Source of the DNA: Sorex araneus
Taxonomy: Eukaryota > Chordata > Mammalia > Eulipotyphla > Soricidae
Assembly (NCBI RefSeq): GCF_027595985.1
Contig: NC_073311.1
Span: 26,873,892 to 26,937,891, forward strand
Length of the DNA: 64,000 nt
Direction: 5' to 3'
Part shown: in pieces, positions 24,187-37,800 of the stretch
Layout of the letters: the number at the start of each line of letters is the position of its first letter
How positions within the stretch are numbered: the stretch's first letter is position 1
Notes under the pieces: model-generated
The model's database searches: none
What the model was told of the DNA's origin: nothing
The model's input: the letters and a program-made list of their open reading frames with translations, nothing else
Position numbers and translations under genes: made by a program

Positions 24187-24399
24187 TGTACTCATCGATT
24201 TGCTCGAGCAGGCACCAGTAACGTCTCCATTGTGTTGTTACTGTTTTTGGCATATCGAATATGCCATGGGTAGCTTGCCGGGCTCTGCCATGTGGGCTGG
24301 ATACTCTCAGTAGCTTGCAGGCTCTCCGAGAGGGATGGAGGAATCGAACCCAGGTTGGCCGCATGCAAGGCAAACGCCTTACCCGCTGGACTGGAGCAA
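24187..24399 (-). mobile_element. RTE-tailed tRNA SINE
   Basis: Reverse copy: catcgatttgctcgagcagg, gcatatcgaatatgccatgg, head ggaatcgaacccaggttgg. The head's outer end is rearranged (cgctggactggagcaat). Confidence 0.85.
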
Positions 24400-25330
24400 T
24401 ATTTTACTAAGCACAGTAAATTAAATAAATGGTAATTAATGCTACTTCCACTACTAGTACAAGGCATTAACAAATGCAAAAGTAAAAGTTCAAGAAAAAT
24501 AAGTAAAGAGAAAAATATTGAATAATTGGGCTTATGTATATGACTAAATGAAGCAAGGACACAGACAGTATCAAACCAAACCAAGCTCTTGAATTTTGAC
24601 CACAGAACTGAGGTTAGTAAAGAGGTTAAGTGGAGGAGGTTAAAAGGATACAAGAGGTTCAATAGACAGTGGGCAGATTGGAATATTGATATTTCACTGT
24701 TAGGTGTAACGTACATTTGAAGAATGTGAACCTGTATTTCTAAAATATAGAGTTGAAAAATTACATTACCTTAATAGGCTTTTAAATTAAATAAACAGCA
24801 GGTTATTCTTAGTGCTGCATTGTATGGTGGTAGATCCTAGTTTTTTTTTTCATGAATGATCAACTAAACTAACCTAAAACCCTGGAAGCTTAAGACTCAA
24901 AATCATCCTTGAAGTTGATCAGTAAAAACGGACAATATTGTGTTGTCTGGATAACTAGAGAAAGACATCATAATATGAAAAGGAGAGTCCCACAGTTTAT
25001 TCCTCTAGTTCACAACAGTAAGCTGTCTGTGCCAAGAATATTTCTCACTATGTTCCTCACTAAAACAGATGAAAATGGACCGTTCTGTCTTTCCTTGATG
25101 ATGTTTGCACAGGCAAAGCTTTTTTAAACTACTAAAAGACAAGAACCCATTTGCAAACAAATTACTTTCCTCTCTGATTACTATAATAATCTAATGACAG
25201 ATTTATAATTCTGTCAGTATAACAATTTCCACTAAAATAACAAAATTTAATTGCAAAAATACATTTTCTTTGTTCCAAAATCTTATTTTAGATCTCAACC
25301 CAATATTATTTTATCATGATGAAGAAGTAC

Positions 25331-25503
25331 TGGAGCCCAAAGAGATAGCACAGTGTTTTGGATGCTTATCTCGAATGAGGCAGACCCAGGTTTGATCTCC
25401 AATACCACATATGATACTTAATCATTTCCAGGAGTGGTCCCTGAGCACAGAACCGTGCATAAGCTCTGAACATTGCCTAGCATGGCCCTCTAATCAATAA
25501 TAA
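25331..25503 (+). mobile_element. Old SOR-type SINE
   Basis: Forward copy: ctggagcccaaagagatagc head, tttccaggagtggtccctga centre. Confidence 0.65.
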
Positions 25504-25730
25504 TTTGGCCTTGATTTTTTTTTGGGGGGGAGGAGAGGAATTGGGATACTGGTTCATAGCAAGCTGTGTAACAAAATTAAGGCAAAACCTATTAACTAGT
25601 CTTTGTCATAAACTAGAAGAGTTTCTTTCATGTAAAGCAAACAGCTCCCCTGTTCTAGAGGTATTTTACTGAGTCTGAGAAACAGTTGTTAAAACTTTAT
25701 TTGAAAAATTTAGAAAAGTAACTTTTTAAT

Positions 25731-25902
25731 TTTTTTTTCTTTTTGGGTCACACCTGTCAATGTACAGGAGTTACTCCTGCTCTGCAGTCAGGAATTACTC
25801 CTGACAATGCTCAGGGGACCATATGGGATGCTGGGAATCAAACCTTGGTTGGCCATGTGCAAGGCAAATGCCCTACTTGCTGTGCTATCACTCCAGCCCC
25901 TA
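25731..25902 (-). mobile_element. SOR SINE
   Basis: Reverse copy: ctttttgggtcacacctgtc to gtgctatcactccagcccct. Confidence 0.88.
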
Positions 25903-26469
25903 GAAAAGTTTTTTTTTTTCTAATTTCAGATAATGGTATTTTCTGAAGGAGAGCAGGAAAATAAATTAACAACAAGGTGATAATTAAAGATTGGTTGCTT
26001 TTGAAGAGTAGCTTAATCTACTTACTTGGATTTAGGTTTCTTTGAAAATTCTATGAGAGGTGAAAAAAATTCTATGGATGTGAAAATTCTTTTTCTGTTT
26101 TATGACTATGGGTTATTGTGGCTATAAGTTGCTAAGGAAAACTTAAACAGAAAATGGATTCTATGCTACAAAACTAAAGAGCACATATTTATTGTGCTGA
26201 TTATAAGTCCTAAAGGCAGTTTATCAGGCACCTCTCTTGACTAAAGAAATGGGGAGCAGATATTCTTTCATACTTAAAATAGTGTTTTGTCAACTTTGCA
26301 ATACTTCAAATTGTCACTCTAGGGAGAAAAAAGTATTGATATGACAAAATATCTTATAGGTTAGTTCACAAAAGGACTGAATTGAAATACTTTTTATATA
26401 ATTAAGAACAAAGTTGTAAGAGGAAAGAAAAGCACATTTCAGATGAATAAAGAGGAATTAAGGGAGGGA

Positions 26470-26520
26470 AAGGAAGAAGAGAGAGAGAGAAAGAGAGAGA
26501 GATGTGTTAAGAGAGAGAGA
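26470..26520. repeat. (GA)n-rich simple repeat
   Basis: Interrupted gaga tract with atgtgtta in the middle. Confidence 0.85.
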
Positions 26521-27806
26521 ACTTTGGGGGAAATGAGAACAGTCCAGATGGCAGAACCTAAAAGTTTTTATGACCCCCTCAACAGTGTGGGTAAATTCTA
26601 GAGAATATAAAATAAGTAATTCATTCTTATCATGTTTGAAATTGTTGATTTTGTTCAATATTCCAAAATCAGAAATGCTGGGGTTTGGTGTTCTGCTTTT
26701 CTTCCTTTTTTGATTGTTCCCTTAAATAACAGTGAAACCATACATTTTATAACACTCTTAGTAACCTTTTCCTGAGAAAATTATATTCTCAAAAATATAA
26801 ATTTCAATCACTTCTAATGAGTCTTTAACTTCCGTTTCATAAAACTGAAAATTTCTTGAAAAGGCAATTGATGGAAAAAGTATGGCAGTTGGGATGTCAC
26901 CATTAATCTACAGTACATGGTTTCTTTTACTTAAAAGGCACCACATATGGTATTATTAAATAGGCTCCACATGGCACATTTCTTGTTCTTCATATAAATC
27001 ACATTTTTGTTTTTATTCTTGTTGGTGGTGGTAGTTGGAGTGTAGGTTTTGACGGTGATGCTAGGAATCACTCTGGCATGTTTGAGTAATAGTACATTAC
27101 AAATGGCATTAAATCTAGAATAAGATGCCTCAATCTCTTTTCTCTTTTTACCTCCACATAATCAGCATTATTAAAGTGATGTTTTAGGTGCAGATGCATG
27201 TCAGAATAACTAGGGAGTTCAGCCAATTTGGGAGTCAACCAGTTGAGGCAGAAATAACATGTGGAACATTTTACTTCAGAGCTAAGTTATGGAGGTAAAA
27301 ATTATGCTCCACTTAATAATGGATAGCTTATGGAAAGTGTTATCTTTAGTATTTCCAATAGTTTTCTAGAGTCTTATGATTCTTCCCTTTCTGACAAAAC
27401 TTTATGGTTCCAAAATTTATAGCTAGAATTTATGGAAAAAGTAATTTCATTGGTAGGTTTGGTATTAATTTATTCATATCCAAACGTGATAAATATGGGT
27501 CTCTTTGGGGAGTAGTCAGGAAGTAATGACCACAGAATAAACTCAAAAGGAGAAATTTTTTATTTTCCAAAGGAATTTCATTATGAATCCCATCATCTAT
27601 CCACTCAAGTTATTTTTTTCAGTTATACTACCTTTTCATCATGAGATTCAGAAAAAGCAGGATTCATATTTTTACTGGTTCTGCTTCTCATCACCTTTAT
27701 ACCTTTGATTCTTAACCAAGAATGCACATCAGAGGAGGTTTTTTTTTTGAATGGTGATATCCTGTAGCCAATCCCCAAAAAGTTTGAATCCAGTAAATTG
27801 GAACTA

Positions 27807-27851
27807 TGTCTTTCAAAAGAGTGAAAGTGGTGTCTTTCAAAAGAGTGAAAG
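27807..27851. repeat. Two-copy tandem repeat, 24-bp period
   Basis: tgtctttcaaaagagtgaaag occurs at 27807-27827 and again, unchanged, at 27831-27851. Each unit is partly palindromic (ctttc...gaaag). Confidence 0.9.
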
Positions 27852-29269
27852 GCACAATTGTAGTTATGGAACACTATGTTTTAATGTTAAAATTTCTGGA
27901 ATCACGTAACCATTTTGGACATTTGATGAAGAAATTAAATTTTGTCTGGAAAATGCACATAAACACAAGTACATGAAAATATACACCAACTTTCATAAAA
28001 TTGCATCCTAAAATTGTTACAGTAAGAAATAGAATGCAAGCACAGGCTTAACATCAAATAGTGAATACTTCTTATTCCTTCTTCTCTTTATTCCAATCTG
28101 AACATTCTTTATCACCTTTTTTGCCATATTTTGCAATCTCCTTTCCATCTGAAGATCAACAATACTCCGCTCTAGACTACATTCAGTTTCCAGGTTGTAT
28201 TCCAGAAAACAATAAAAAATATAGCTCTAAATTTTAGAGCACAGAAAATAATACTTCTTATTACTATATACTAATTATTAAGCTGCTTAAGAAAGATCAA
28301 GTAATTTCCCTGACAAGAAGAAACAAATGGGAGTATGATAGCTAATACCCTAATTGCAATGGCACATTGGCTTAGTGCATGGACAAGAATAAAGCACACT
28401 CTTGGTGAGTAGATTTTAAAAGAAAGGCTGAATGGATGAATAATAAAAGGCTGAAAGCTGAATAAAAAGCATAGATAAGATTGACATTATTTATATTGCA
28501 TAAACTTCTATGGACAACTTACTATATATGCCAAGTGAGGGCATAAAAACAGATTGAATTATTTCCCATCTGGAAAAGTGGATACCTAAATTGTTCATAT
28601 TATTGTATATGAATAACAGTGGGGACTATTCTCTAGTGAAAGGCATTACTAAAGCCACAGATTAAAAGCTATCATAGCAGGAGAGGGATCAATGATAGAT
28701 GGTTCTGTTATATAGTGTATGACCACAATAACCTAAAAGGCTGGAAGAAAATCACTATTTTTTAAAATATTGGATAGTTTAATAAAAGAAGTATATTTTA
28801 ACAAATAAAAATGTATAACATATTTACCTTTTGAAATAATGGAGTAAATCTACATGCCTTTATATGGAACACTGTTCAAAATAAATTGTTTATTGAGATA
28901 TAGGAGTCAAAGAGAGAAGACAGCATTATTATTTATGCATATGTATACCTAGAGTATCTCTGGAAGGATACATAAGAAACTGGTAATGATGATTACCTTT
29001 AACAGAAGAAAACAGGTAAACATAAAAAGTGTTGGGCAGGAAATTTACGTGACACTGAATTATTATCATTCTTGAGTTTTGTATAAGTTCACATATTGAC
29101 TCTCTATGAAATATATTTAAATTTTAAAATTATGTATAATTTTGCAATATTAAAAAGTAGCTGAAATATAAGTAATATTTAAATGTTATGATATATGCCA
29201 ATAGCAGACTAAGGAGATTTAGCTAAAATAAATGAAAGGATATCATGTATAAACCACTATCCTGGTTTC

Positions 29270-30076
29270 TTTTTTTTTTAATTTTTAAAAAAAAAATTAT
29301 TGAATCACCGTGAGATAGTTACAAGCTTTCATGTTTGGGTTACAATTACACAATGATCAAACACCCATCCCTCCACCAGGGCACATTCCCCACCACTAAT
29401 ATCCTGGGTATACCCGCCCTTTCCCACCCTCCCCCTGCCTCCATGGCAGACAATATTCCCCATACTCTCTCTCTACTTTTGGGCGTTATACTTGCAACAC
29501 AGACACTGAGAGATCATCATGTTTGGTCCATTATCTACTTTTGGCATGCATCTCCCATCCTAACTGGTTCCTCCAGCCATCATTTTCTTAGTGATCCCTT
29601 CTCTATTCCATCTGCCTTCTCCTCTCCGCTCATGAAGCAGTCTTCGAGCTATGGTGCAATACTCCTGGCCCTTGTGCCTACCATCCTTGGGTGTTACAAG
29701 CATTCCTCAGGAAGGAGAAGCGAGCCCACATAAGTAACCTAACCTCACAGCTTAAGAGCTTGGAGAATGATCAACAAAAGGAGCCCAATCCGAACAGGAG
29801 GAAGGAAATAATAAAACTCAGAGCAGAAATTAATGAGATGGAAACCAAAAAAACAATCCGAAAGATCAGTGAAACCAAGAGCTGGTTCTTTGAGAAAATA
29901 AACAAGATCAATAAACCTCTAGCAAGACTCACCAAAAAAAGGGAGAGAGAAAACCCTAATAAACTGAATTAGAAATGAAAAGGGGTACATTACAACAGAA
30001 ATTACAGAAATTCAAAGGATCCTCAGAGATTACTTTGAGAATCTTTATGCCATGAAACATGAAAACCTTGAGGAAA
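29270..30076 (-). mobile_element. L1 insertion with 5' inversion (twin priming)
   Basis: Left part 29271-29690: L1 3' UTR on the minus strand with poly-T at the left. Right part 29691-30075: ORF2 linker region on the plus strand (ISNLTSQLKSLENDQQ, KISETKSWFFEKINKI, KPLARLTKK), so inverted relative to the tail. An 11-bp near-duplication (tatcctggttt at 29259-29269; tatcctgattt at 30077-30087) bounds the pair, which makes it one insertion. Confidence 0.78.
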
Positions 30077-30519
30077 TATCCTGATTTTTCCAATGAAATC
30101 ATAATTATTTTGAAAATGGGACTCCTGTATGTGTAAGGAAGATTATAAATATAAGCCCTTTAACTAGATGAGAATTGGTGGAGCTTTACACAACCTGATC
30201 TCAGATATTACCACAAGTTTCACCAAAAAACAATCCTAACTTTTTGTACCTCAAAGGCTTTGCTTACCCAGACAGACATCTGTACATGTGATTTCCAGGA
30301 AGACTATCGGTATTTTTTTTCACGAATTATGAGATTATATCAGAACACCATGTCACAAAAAATATTCTATTTTTCCTTGTCTCTTACTTTACAGTGGTAG
30401 TACTATTATGAATGTATTAATCCTACTTGGAATATGATGGTTAGTCATTACAAAATGCCTTGATGCAACTTAATCCTGTTCAGGTGATATTGAAAAAAGC
30501 AAGGTGGAAAACAAACATT

Positions 30520-31515
30520 ATTTTTTAGCTTTCTTTATTTTTAGCCTTAAAATGTAATGACATACAATTTTACAATCACTTAAAAAAGGATTTATATTTG
30601 CATAAAACAGAAGCAAAAGAGAAAGATATGAAGTAAAATACCATCCTGCTTCAAGTTTTACGTCAGTACTTAGAGTACCGACATACATATATATTTATAT
30701 ACATTACAAGTATATTATATAAAATACTGTAAGTAATCTTGGAACCACAATAAATATCAAGTAAAGTTTTAGGCACACGGCATAGAAAAATGCAGACTCT
30801 GCATGATTCTTGAGAGTGCTGAGTAACTCAATCTTAGATCATTTTCACTCATCTATTTTACACAATATGTACAGTCATCACACATATGATCCCCTGTCTC
30901 CCCTGAATCTAACCTCAGCTCAGAATTAGCGCCTTCCTATGAATACTATTGCTCTACACAGCTAGCACATAATGAAGTATCCTGCCATTTCTTCAGCTGA
31001 TTTCTTAAGAAGGTATCAATGCTACCAAGATAACTATAGCCCATCTATACAATACGTTCATAGAAATATGCTGACAGGCACCAACTTGCAGAACTGTGCA
31101 CTGTAATACTGGGAATTTACCCTGGAGGCAAACCTTTAAAAGTTTTAAGTATATCATTTTTGAATTGCCAACACTGTTACATCCAAAAATTATTCAAAAC
31201 TGAGGTAATGCCTGGTTTTGTTTTTTAAGACATAGAAAGGTTTGAAAAACCATTGGAAGTATTTTTTAAATTTCTGGCAAGCCTGGATGAACCTCAGTCA
31301 GTATAAATTCTGCCTGTACTTCTGTCTGCACAAATGTAAACCAAGGAATCCAAAGGAATACTCGAGCTGTATTTACATATAGTTAGGGTCAAAGATCACA
31401 GCCATAGAACACCTGAGATCACTTTGTGATAAGTGAAACCTATTATTTCAATTAGTAGAGCCAACGTTCATTGATAAACTTGAGTCAAACGAAACCCACT
31501 GATGTCCCCAACCAG
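30520..31515 (-). other. SLC6A15: SLC6A15 3' UTR (at least about 1 kb)
   Basis: Between the stop codon and 30520 the sequence contains no recognisable SINE or L1. In this repeat-dense window that fits a conserved 3' UTR. The only AATAAA on the minus strand that I found in this stretch is at 30534-30539. The true UTR may be longer or use other sites. Confidence 0.5.
30534..30539 (-). terminator. SLC6A15: Candidate poly(A) signal AATAAA for SLC6A15
   Basis: Plus strand tttatt, so AATAAA on the gene strand, about 980 nt after the stop. A T-rich stretch follows downstream on the gene strand. Position and isolation fit, but cleavage is not shown by sequence alone. Confidence 0.4.
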
Positions 31516-31887
31516 CTACAAATCTGACTCTGGCATATCTGGCATATCTGCCATCAGGTACCCTATGCCATATCGTCCATTGGGAGCAGTGTCCACGGTT
31601 GGTGATCCACTTTGCTTCCGATAAATATTTTTACCAAAATTTGGAGATGGCATCTCACTTGGTATCTTTCCATGAATGAGGCTAGCATCATCTCCCTCTA
31701 AGTTGACAGGTTCCTTCAAAACCCTGCCTCTCTTGTAGGTCACAGATGATAAATTACCAGAAGTACTATGTAACAAGTTGCAATGACGAACGATGAAGAC
31801 CACTGGGACAGGGAGTATTGCCAGGACTATGAGAGAGACACAGACAGCTACTCCCCATACTGGATAGCTCAGAAACTCTTCAGCTGC
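31516..31887 (-). CDS. SLC6A15: SLC6A15 last coding exon (residues 607-729 and stop)
   Basis: Acceptor gtttaaacag, then [12 protein letters not shown] and TM12 ([19 protein letters not shown]), followed by the cytosolic C-tail with [20 protein letters not shown] and the conserved end [21 protein letters not shown] is at 31516-31518. The start of the tail ([12 protein letters not shown]) differs most from human as I recall it; the rest is very conserved. 372 nt including the stop. Confidence 0.97.
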   Translation of the reverse strand, partial: AAEEFLSYPVWGVAVCVSLIVLAILPVPVVFIVRHCNLLHSTSGNLSSVTYKRGRVLKEPVNLEGDDASLIHGKIPSEMPSPNFGKNIYRKQSGSPTVDTAPNGRYGIGYLMADMPDMPESDL

Positions 31888-34800
31888 CTGTTTAAACAAA
31901 AGTAAATTGTTTTAAATAAAACAAGTACATCTATACATATATATACACACATATATATTCAACAATTCTATACAAGTACATGAAAGCAAATTATATTTAT
32001 CTTAGGTTTGTAAGCACTCAACTAGCCCTGTGACTTGCTGGGATGCCACAGAAGTTCCATTAAGTAATCAAGTAATTTCCAAGACTTTCTAGGTCTTGCA
32101 ATTTCTGAATGACACCAAATAAGAAAAAGTATAGGGTGGGGGTGGGGACAATAGCAGAAACCTAGGAAATTTAAAAAAAAAAATGTTTCCATTTTATGTA
32201 ACTTTCAGGGTAATTTGTTATTAAGCAATGAAACTATTAAATATAGCATACAAAATCACATATCTGAAAATCCACCATGTCTTCAAAACCACACATATTT
32301 GGGACCGAGAAGAGTAAGAATCTCAAGGGCCTGGGAATAGAGCTGGTATGGAGGTAAAGGTGCACGGGCCCACCCTGGTCAATTCCCAACACTGCATTTC
32401 CCCCGAGCATCATTGGGTCATCCCGAGCACCGCGGGACCAAGCAGCACCACACCCTATACCCTCATAGTGAAAGACCTATGATCCTGCTGTCGAAGAATC
32501 CTGGGAGGGGCCTAAGGGAATCCTGAGCACTCCTTGGGAAACATTCCCTCCTCCAAAAGTCTCAAGGGTCTTACATAAACGGGACATTATTCATTAAAGG
32601 TAAAATCACGGCCACCTGCCTTGCACGTGGCTGACCCAGGTTCAATGACAATACATGGTCCCCTGAGCCCTGCCAGAAGTGATCCACGAGCACAGAGCCA
32701 GGAGTAAGTTATGAGCACCTCTGATTGTGGCCTTCCTCCAAAAAAAGAGTAAAACATTAGTAAAGAGAAAACTATACTGTAAATAAAATTATTGGAGCAA
32801 GCAATATGAAGTTAATTTGTCATATGCCTGCCAAGGTGGTAGGTTGAGGGATGGCAGGGACCCATGGGATACTGGTGGTGGGATTGATGTTGCAATATTG
32901 TATGTCTCAAATAACTGTTGTGACCAATTTTGTAAATCATGGTGTCTTTATATATATGCATATATATAAAACTTCTGAAGTTTTCATATTTTACTTTATT
33001 CTTTATATATATATATATTACTATATTACTGTCACCCTGTTGCTCATCGATTTGCTCGAGCGGGCTCCAGTAATGTCTCCATTGTGAGACTTGTTACTTT
33101 TTTTGGCATATCAAATATGCCACAGGTAGTTTGCCAGGCTTTGCTGTGTGAGTGGGAGACTCTCAGTAGCTTGCCCGGCTCTCCAAGAGGAACGAAGGCA
33201 TCGAATCCAGGTCAGCCACGTGCAAGGCAAATGCCCTACCCACTGTGCTATCCCTCCAGCCCTGTGACAATATATAATATATTATATATACACACATATA
33301 TATGTGGTATTTGTATGTATCTTAATTTTTTGTGTAGTATCTTAAATGCTACTCAGAAGTAGGATTTAGTGTGTATCTTTACCTACTTACCTTATCTTCA
33401 ATCCAGGCATTATACCCAGGGGGACTTAATCCCATGTTCACAACACTAGATAATAGCAGTGCTAATAGCACTAGAGGAGAAATGTATTTCCACATATAGT
33501 AGTAATATTTGTTTGGTACAAAGCCCAGCATATCTTTTAGGTCCTCCATGAACCTAAATAAAAGAGAATATTTGATTATTTTTTGAGTGGACATTTATGT
33601 ACCTTAAAACATGTAAATGATATATAAATGGTTTGTCCGGGGTTTTATTTCTTATCATTTATTATATTTTTTACATTAAATTAAAAAGTCATGACATTTC
33701 ATAACTTGAGAATGAGTCTATATATTGACACTTTTAAAGTAAAATGTAAGTAGCTAACATTTTACTTAGAAAAAACCTTTAAGGGTGCTGAAGAGATAGT
33801 ACTAGGATACTTGTCTTGCACCCAGCTGACCCAAGTTTGATCCCAGCACCTCATATGTCCTCTGAAGTCTGCAGGAGTGATTCCTGGGCACCAGTCGAGG
33901 AGTGACCCCTGAACATCACTGGTACAATCTCCCCCAACAAATGGAAATAGAAAAGCTTTTAAGCCAATTAATAAAATGTCTTCTTCTGCTGAGAGGCTTT
34001 GGGCCAGTACTTCTCAAGCTTGGCCCCTTCCTGACCTTAATTCCTTCCCCTGTCCACCTATCACACACCATATCAGTTGGCCCTGCTCTTGTGCAATTCT
34101 TCATCTGTAGCTACCTTGGAATTTATCCTGGGGCCATATGGCCTCATGTTAGAACACTACTTTAAACAACTGAAAATGCTATAAATCATCAAAACATGGA
34201 CTGGTGTGTGTGGAGGGGGGAGGGAGGGAGGGCAGATTATACTCATTCCTATTTTTTTAAAGAGATGTGGAGAAGTACAAAACTCTGCCGTCCTATTCAG
34301 CTTCATGCTCAAATCATATCCAGGTCCTTCTAATTGTCTTTCATTCACATCTCTTGCTAGTCCCTAAAATTCTATGCTCCAAATAATATTTTTTCCACAT
34401 TTACATTCCTTTATTTAGTATTAATTGATTTACTTCACTCAAGCTTGTTTCTGGGAATGTGCACAAAACAGCAGAGAACTAGCGTAGAACTGAGCACAGG
34501 AAATTGTTTCATGCAAACATTAAGAATCAAACAGGAACATCGATACAAATATTTCAACGAGTAGAAAGCATTTAAATGAGGCCATCTTGAATGTGAGAAC
34601 TCTTTATTTGCTCCTAAGATACAATATGTTTTTTAAAGTGTAGAATACTTTCAAATCATATATATTATCTTTTAATGTTTATTTTTTTATGTTTTCTTTT
34701 TAAAATTATTTTCAAACAAGATTATAAGACCTATCATTGAGAATTATTATAGGATCATAGGCAACATATTTGAAGCACACTATCTCACATATAGTACGGA

Positions 34801-37800
34801 TTTATTAGTAGCTTCCCTGTAGTAATTATAAGCATTAATAGTAGTATTAATAGTATTCTTTCCAGATTATAGTTATTTAGGAATATAAGCTAAAAACAGA
34901 TATTATCTAGTACACCTACTATAAATGAACTAAATGAAAATAGAAATTATGCATCTATTGATGCTATGATCAGTCAAATAAAACTATAAAATTCTAACAC
35001 AAATTAGGGGTTGTGGAAAACTTAATAGACTATAGAAAAAATATTTTATGATATCCTCCTATACAACCAGTTATACTTAAGTGATGTTGATTATCAGAAA
35101 TTATTATGGATATTAAGATCTAATGCATGGCAATCACTGTTACTAGTATCTTATATAGCGTTAATAATACATGATTATTAAACATGTTTTTCTATCCTTC
35201 TTTGCCTGGAACTTTTGATGGCAATTGTTCAGTTGAACAATACCAATGAATATTGTAATTATAAATATCCAAACCACAGAATCAGCTACACTGAAATAAC
35301 TAGACCTAAACTTTAATAACCAAACATGAAAGATGTGATAGAGACAGGCTGGGGTGAGGTGCAAGGACAGCAGGAGAGGGAACCTGAGAACACTGATGGA
35401 GGAAGTTGACCCTTAGGGCAGGATGTGTAAAATGGGACATTGTGTGTCTAGAACCCAACTCTTAATAACGTAGATCATGGTGCTTTTGTAAAATAAAATT
35501 CAGAGAAAAATTAAAAGGTAATTTTGTTTGTTTGTTTGGTTTTTGCTTTTTGGGTCACACCCAGCGATGCTCAGGGATTACTCCTGGTTTTGCACTCAGG
35601 AATCATTCCTGGCAGTGCTCAGGAGACCATATGGGATGCTGGGAATCGAACCCGGATCGGCCGCGTGCAAGGCAAATGTCCTACCTGCTGTGCTATCACT
35701 CCAGGCCCTAAAAGATAATATTTTATAAGAAAGGAAAAACAAAACCTGAGGCTTCCTTGGTCTCCAAAAATGTAGATTTTTATGTCACTTAAGAGGACTG
35801 TTCTTATTCAATGTAGTCATTGCTACTTTGTGGAGATCTCTAAGCTGAAAGCTCTCATTTCCTAAGTTCCTATACGTTTGAAACAAGGAAAAATCTCTTG
35901 TGTGTGAGATATAAAGAAATATAGTAGGGAAACAATAAATGCCCCAAGGAAATAGAAACAAAAGTGGATAAAGCTTCCACCAGGTGAGGGAGGGGGAGGA
36001 TTACACTGTGGATGAGACACTGGCCACTCTGGTAGAGGCTGAGAGACTGGACTGATTGCAGGAAGCCCTATCATTAACAGTGCTGTAACCTACAGTGTCT
36101 ATATCAAAAGAATAAATAGATATTGTACAAGATATCTAGAGACTTTTTTTCTGAGATCATAGAGTGTGCACTATATCACATAATACATAGATATGTCTAT
36201 CTATCTACATCTATCTATGTCAAACAAGTATATAATTCTGAAGTTTAGACATTTATTGAGGTTAAAATAATGACTCTGGGCTGGAACAATAGCACAGCGG
36301 GTAGGGCGTTTGCCTTGCACACAGTCGACCTGGGTTAGATTCCTCTGTCCCTCTTGGAGAGCCCAGCAAGCTACCAATAGTATCCTGCCTGCAAGGCAGA
36401 GCCTGGCAAGCTACCTGTGGCATATTTGATATGCCAAAAAACAGTAACAAGTCTTACGATGGAGACGTTACTGGTGCCTGTTTGACCAAATCGATGAACA
36501 ACAGGATGACTGCTACAGACAGTGCTAAAATAATGACTCCATATAAAAAAGTTTTGTTTAGAAAATGCCATGTACATCTATCTCAGAGTAGGATATATTG
36601 TTTTGTAAAGTTGGTTGTTATACCAAGCATTATGAGATCCAGATGTCTTTCAATAAAACAGGTTAGCAAAGCAATTAGGAGTATAGACTTTAGAGTTCAA
36701 TAGAAATGATTAGAAATCCTGGGTCTCTCTATCTTGTACGATGATGAAGTAATTTTGTATTATTCTACTAAGTGTTAGAGAATTTATATCCTCTGTTGTT
36801 ATTTAGAAAATAACAATAACTCAATACAATGAGGTATTTAGAATAAATCCAATACTCATTAGGTCTTGGAAGCCACTACATATTTTTGTTAAAAAGTAGA
36901 AGAGAAGTTCGAGAATCCCAAACTATATTATCATCCATATAACTCAACCTAATCAGCTAATATTGCCTTAAAATGAAAACTAAGAAAAACTAAAGAAAAC
37001 TCAGAAAAAAAAGTGTCGATTTTGTAGCAACGAATAGTTCTCTCTGGTAATTTTGCATTCAATGATATCAACATTAACAATTAGTATTTCCAAAGTAGAT
37101 GAGAAATGAATTTATTAGAACAATATACTTACTTATCTATGCCATAAACAAAGGATATAGTAATGTTCTCCAGAATAACGACAATGAGCAGAGGCAGTGT
37201 AGCAGAATAATCATCAAACATAGTAACAAAATAGTTTCCAGAGTGCTGTACAAATATCAGACCAATAGAAAATGACAGGAGACAATAGACAACTAGGCAA
37301 AAGAAATGAAAAAAAAAAATGCCGTTAGAGTATGAAACCCAGGTTGGCCCTTTGCAAAGTAAGTGCCATACATGCTGTATTATCACTCTGGCCCAAACCT
37401 AAACTATCCTCTGACTCTTCACCTTACTCAGCTTCCCAGTCAGCCCCCATTTCTTTCTTTGACAGTTTTATCATATGTTCCCATGACTTGCCCTTCTAAA
37501 TGTTTATGACATGATATTTATTAGCATAAATATCTCACAGTATAATATATGAAAAAAATCTTATGTACACCAATTTTAATCATAGTACAATGATTTTTTT
37601 GAAACATAAGAATTTTCTCTTATATCTCAGTATCTGGACTGGAGTGCTAGCACAGAGGGTAGGGCACTTGCCTTGCATGCAGCCAACCCAGTTTCGATTA
37701 CTCCATCCCTCTCAGACAGCCCAGCAAGCTACCGAGAGTATCCAGCCCACAAGGCAGAGCCTAGCAAACTACCAGTGGCGCATTCAAAATGCCAAAATAG

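Larger units (their letters stand above)
25903..29258. other. AT-rich intergenic sequence, no gene seen
   Basis: 3.3 kb with little repeat content that I can recognise and no supported coding frame. It holds a GA-rich tract at 26470-26520 and a small tandem repeat at 27807-27851. Confidence 0.55.

Noticed and set aside
24192..24716. Minus-strand open frame of 174 residues
   Set aside because: Its C-terminal half is translated RTE-tailed SINE and the rest is low-complexity, hydrophobic sequence with no family resemblance.
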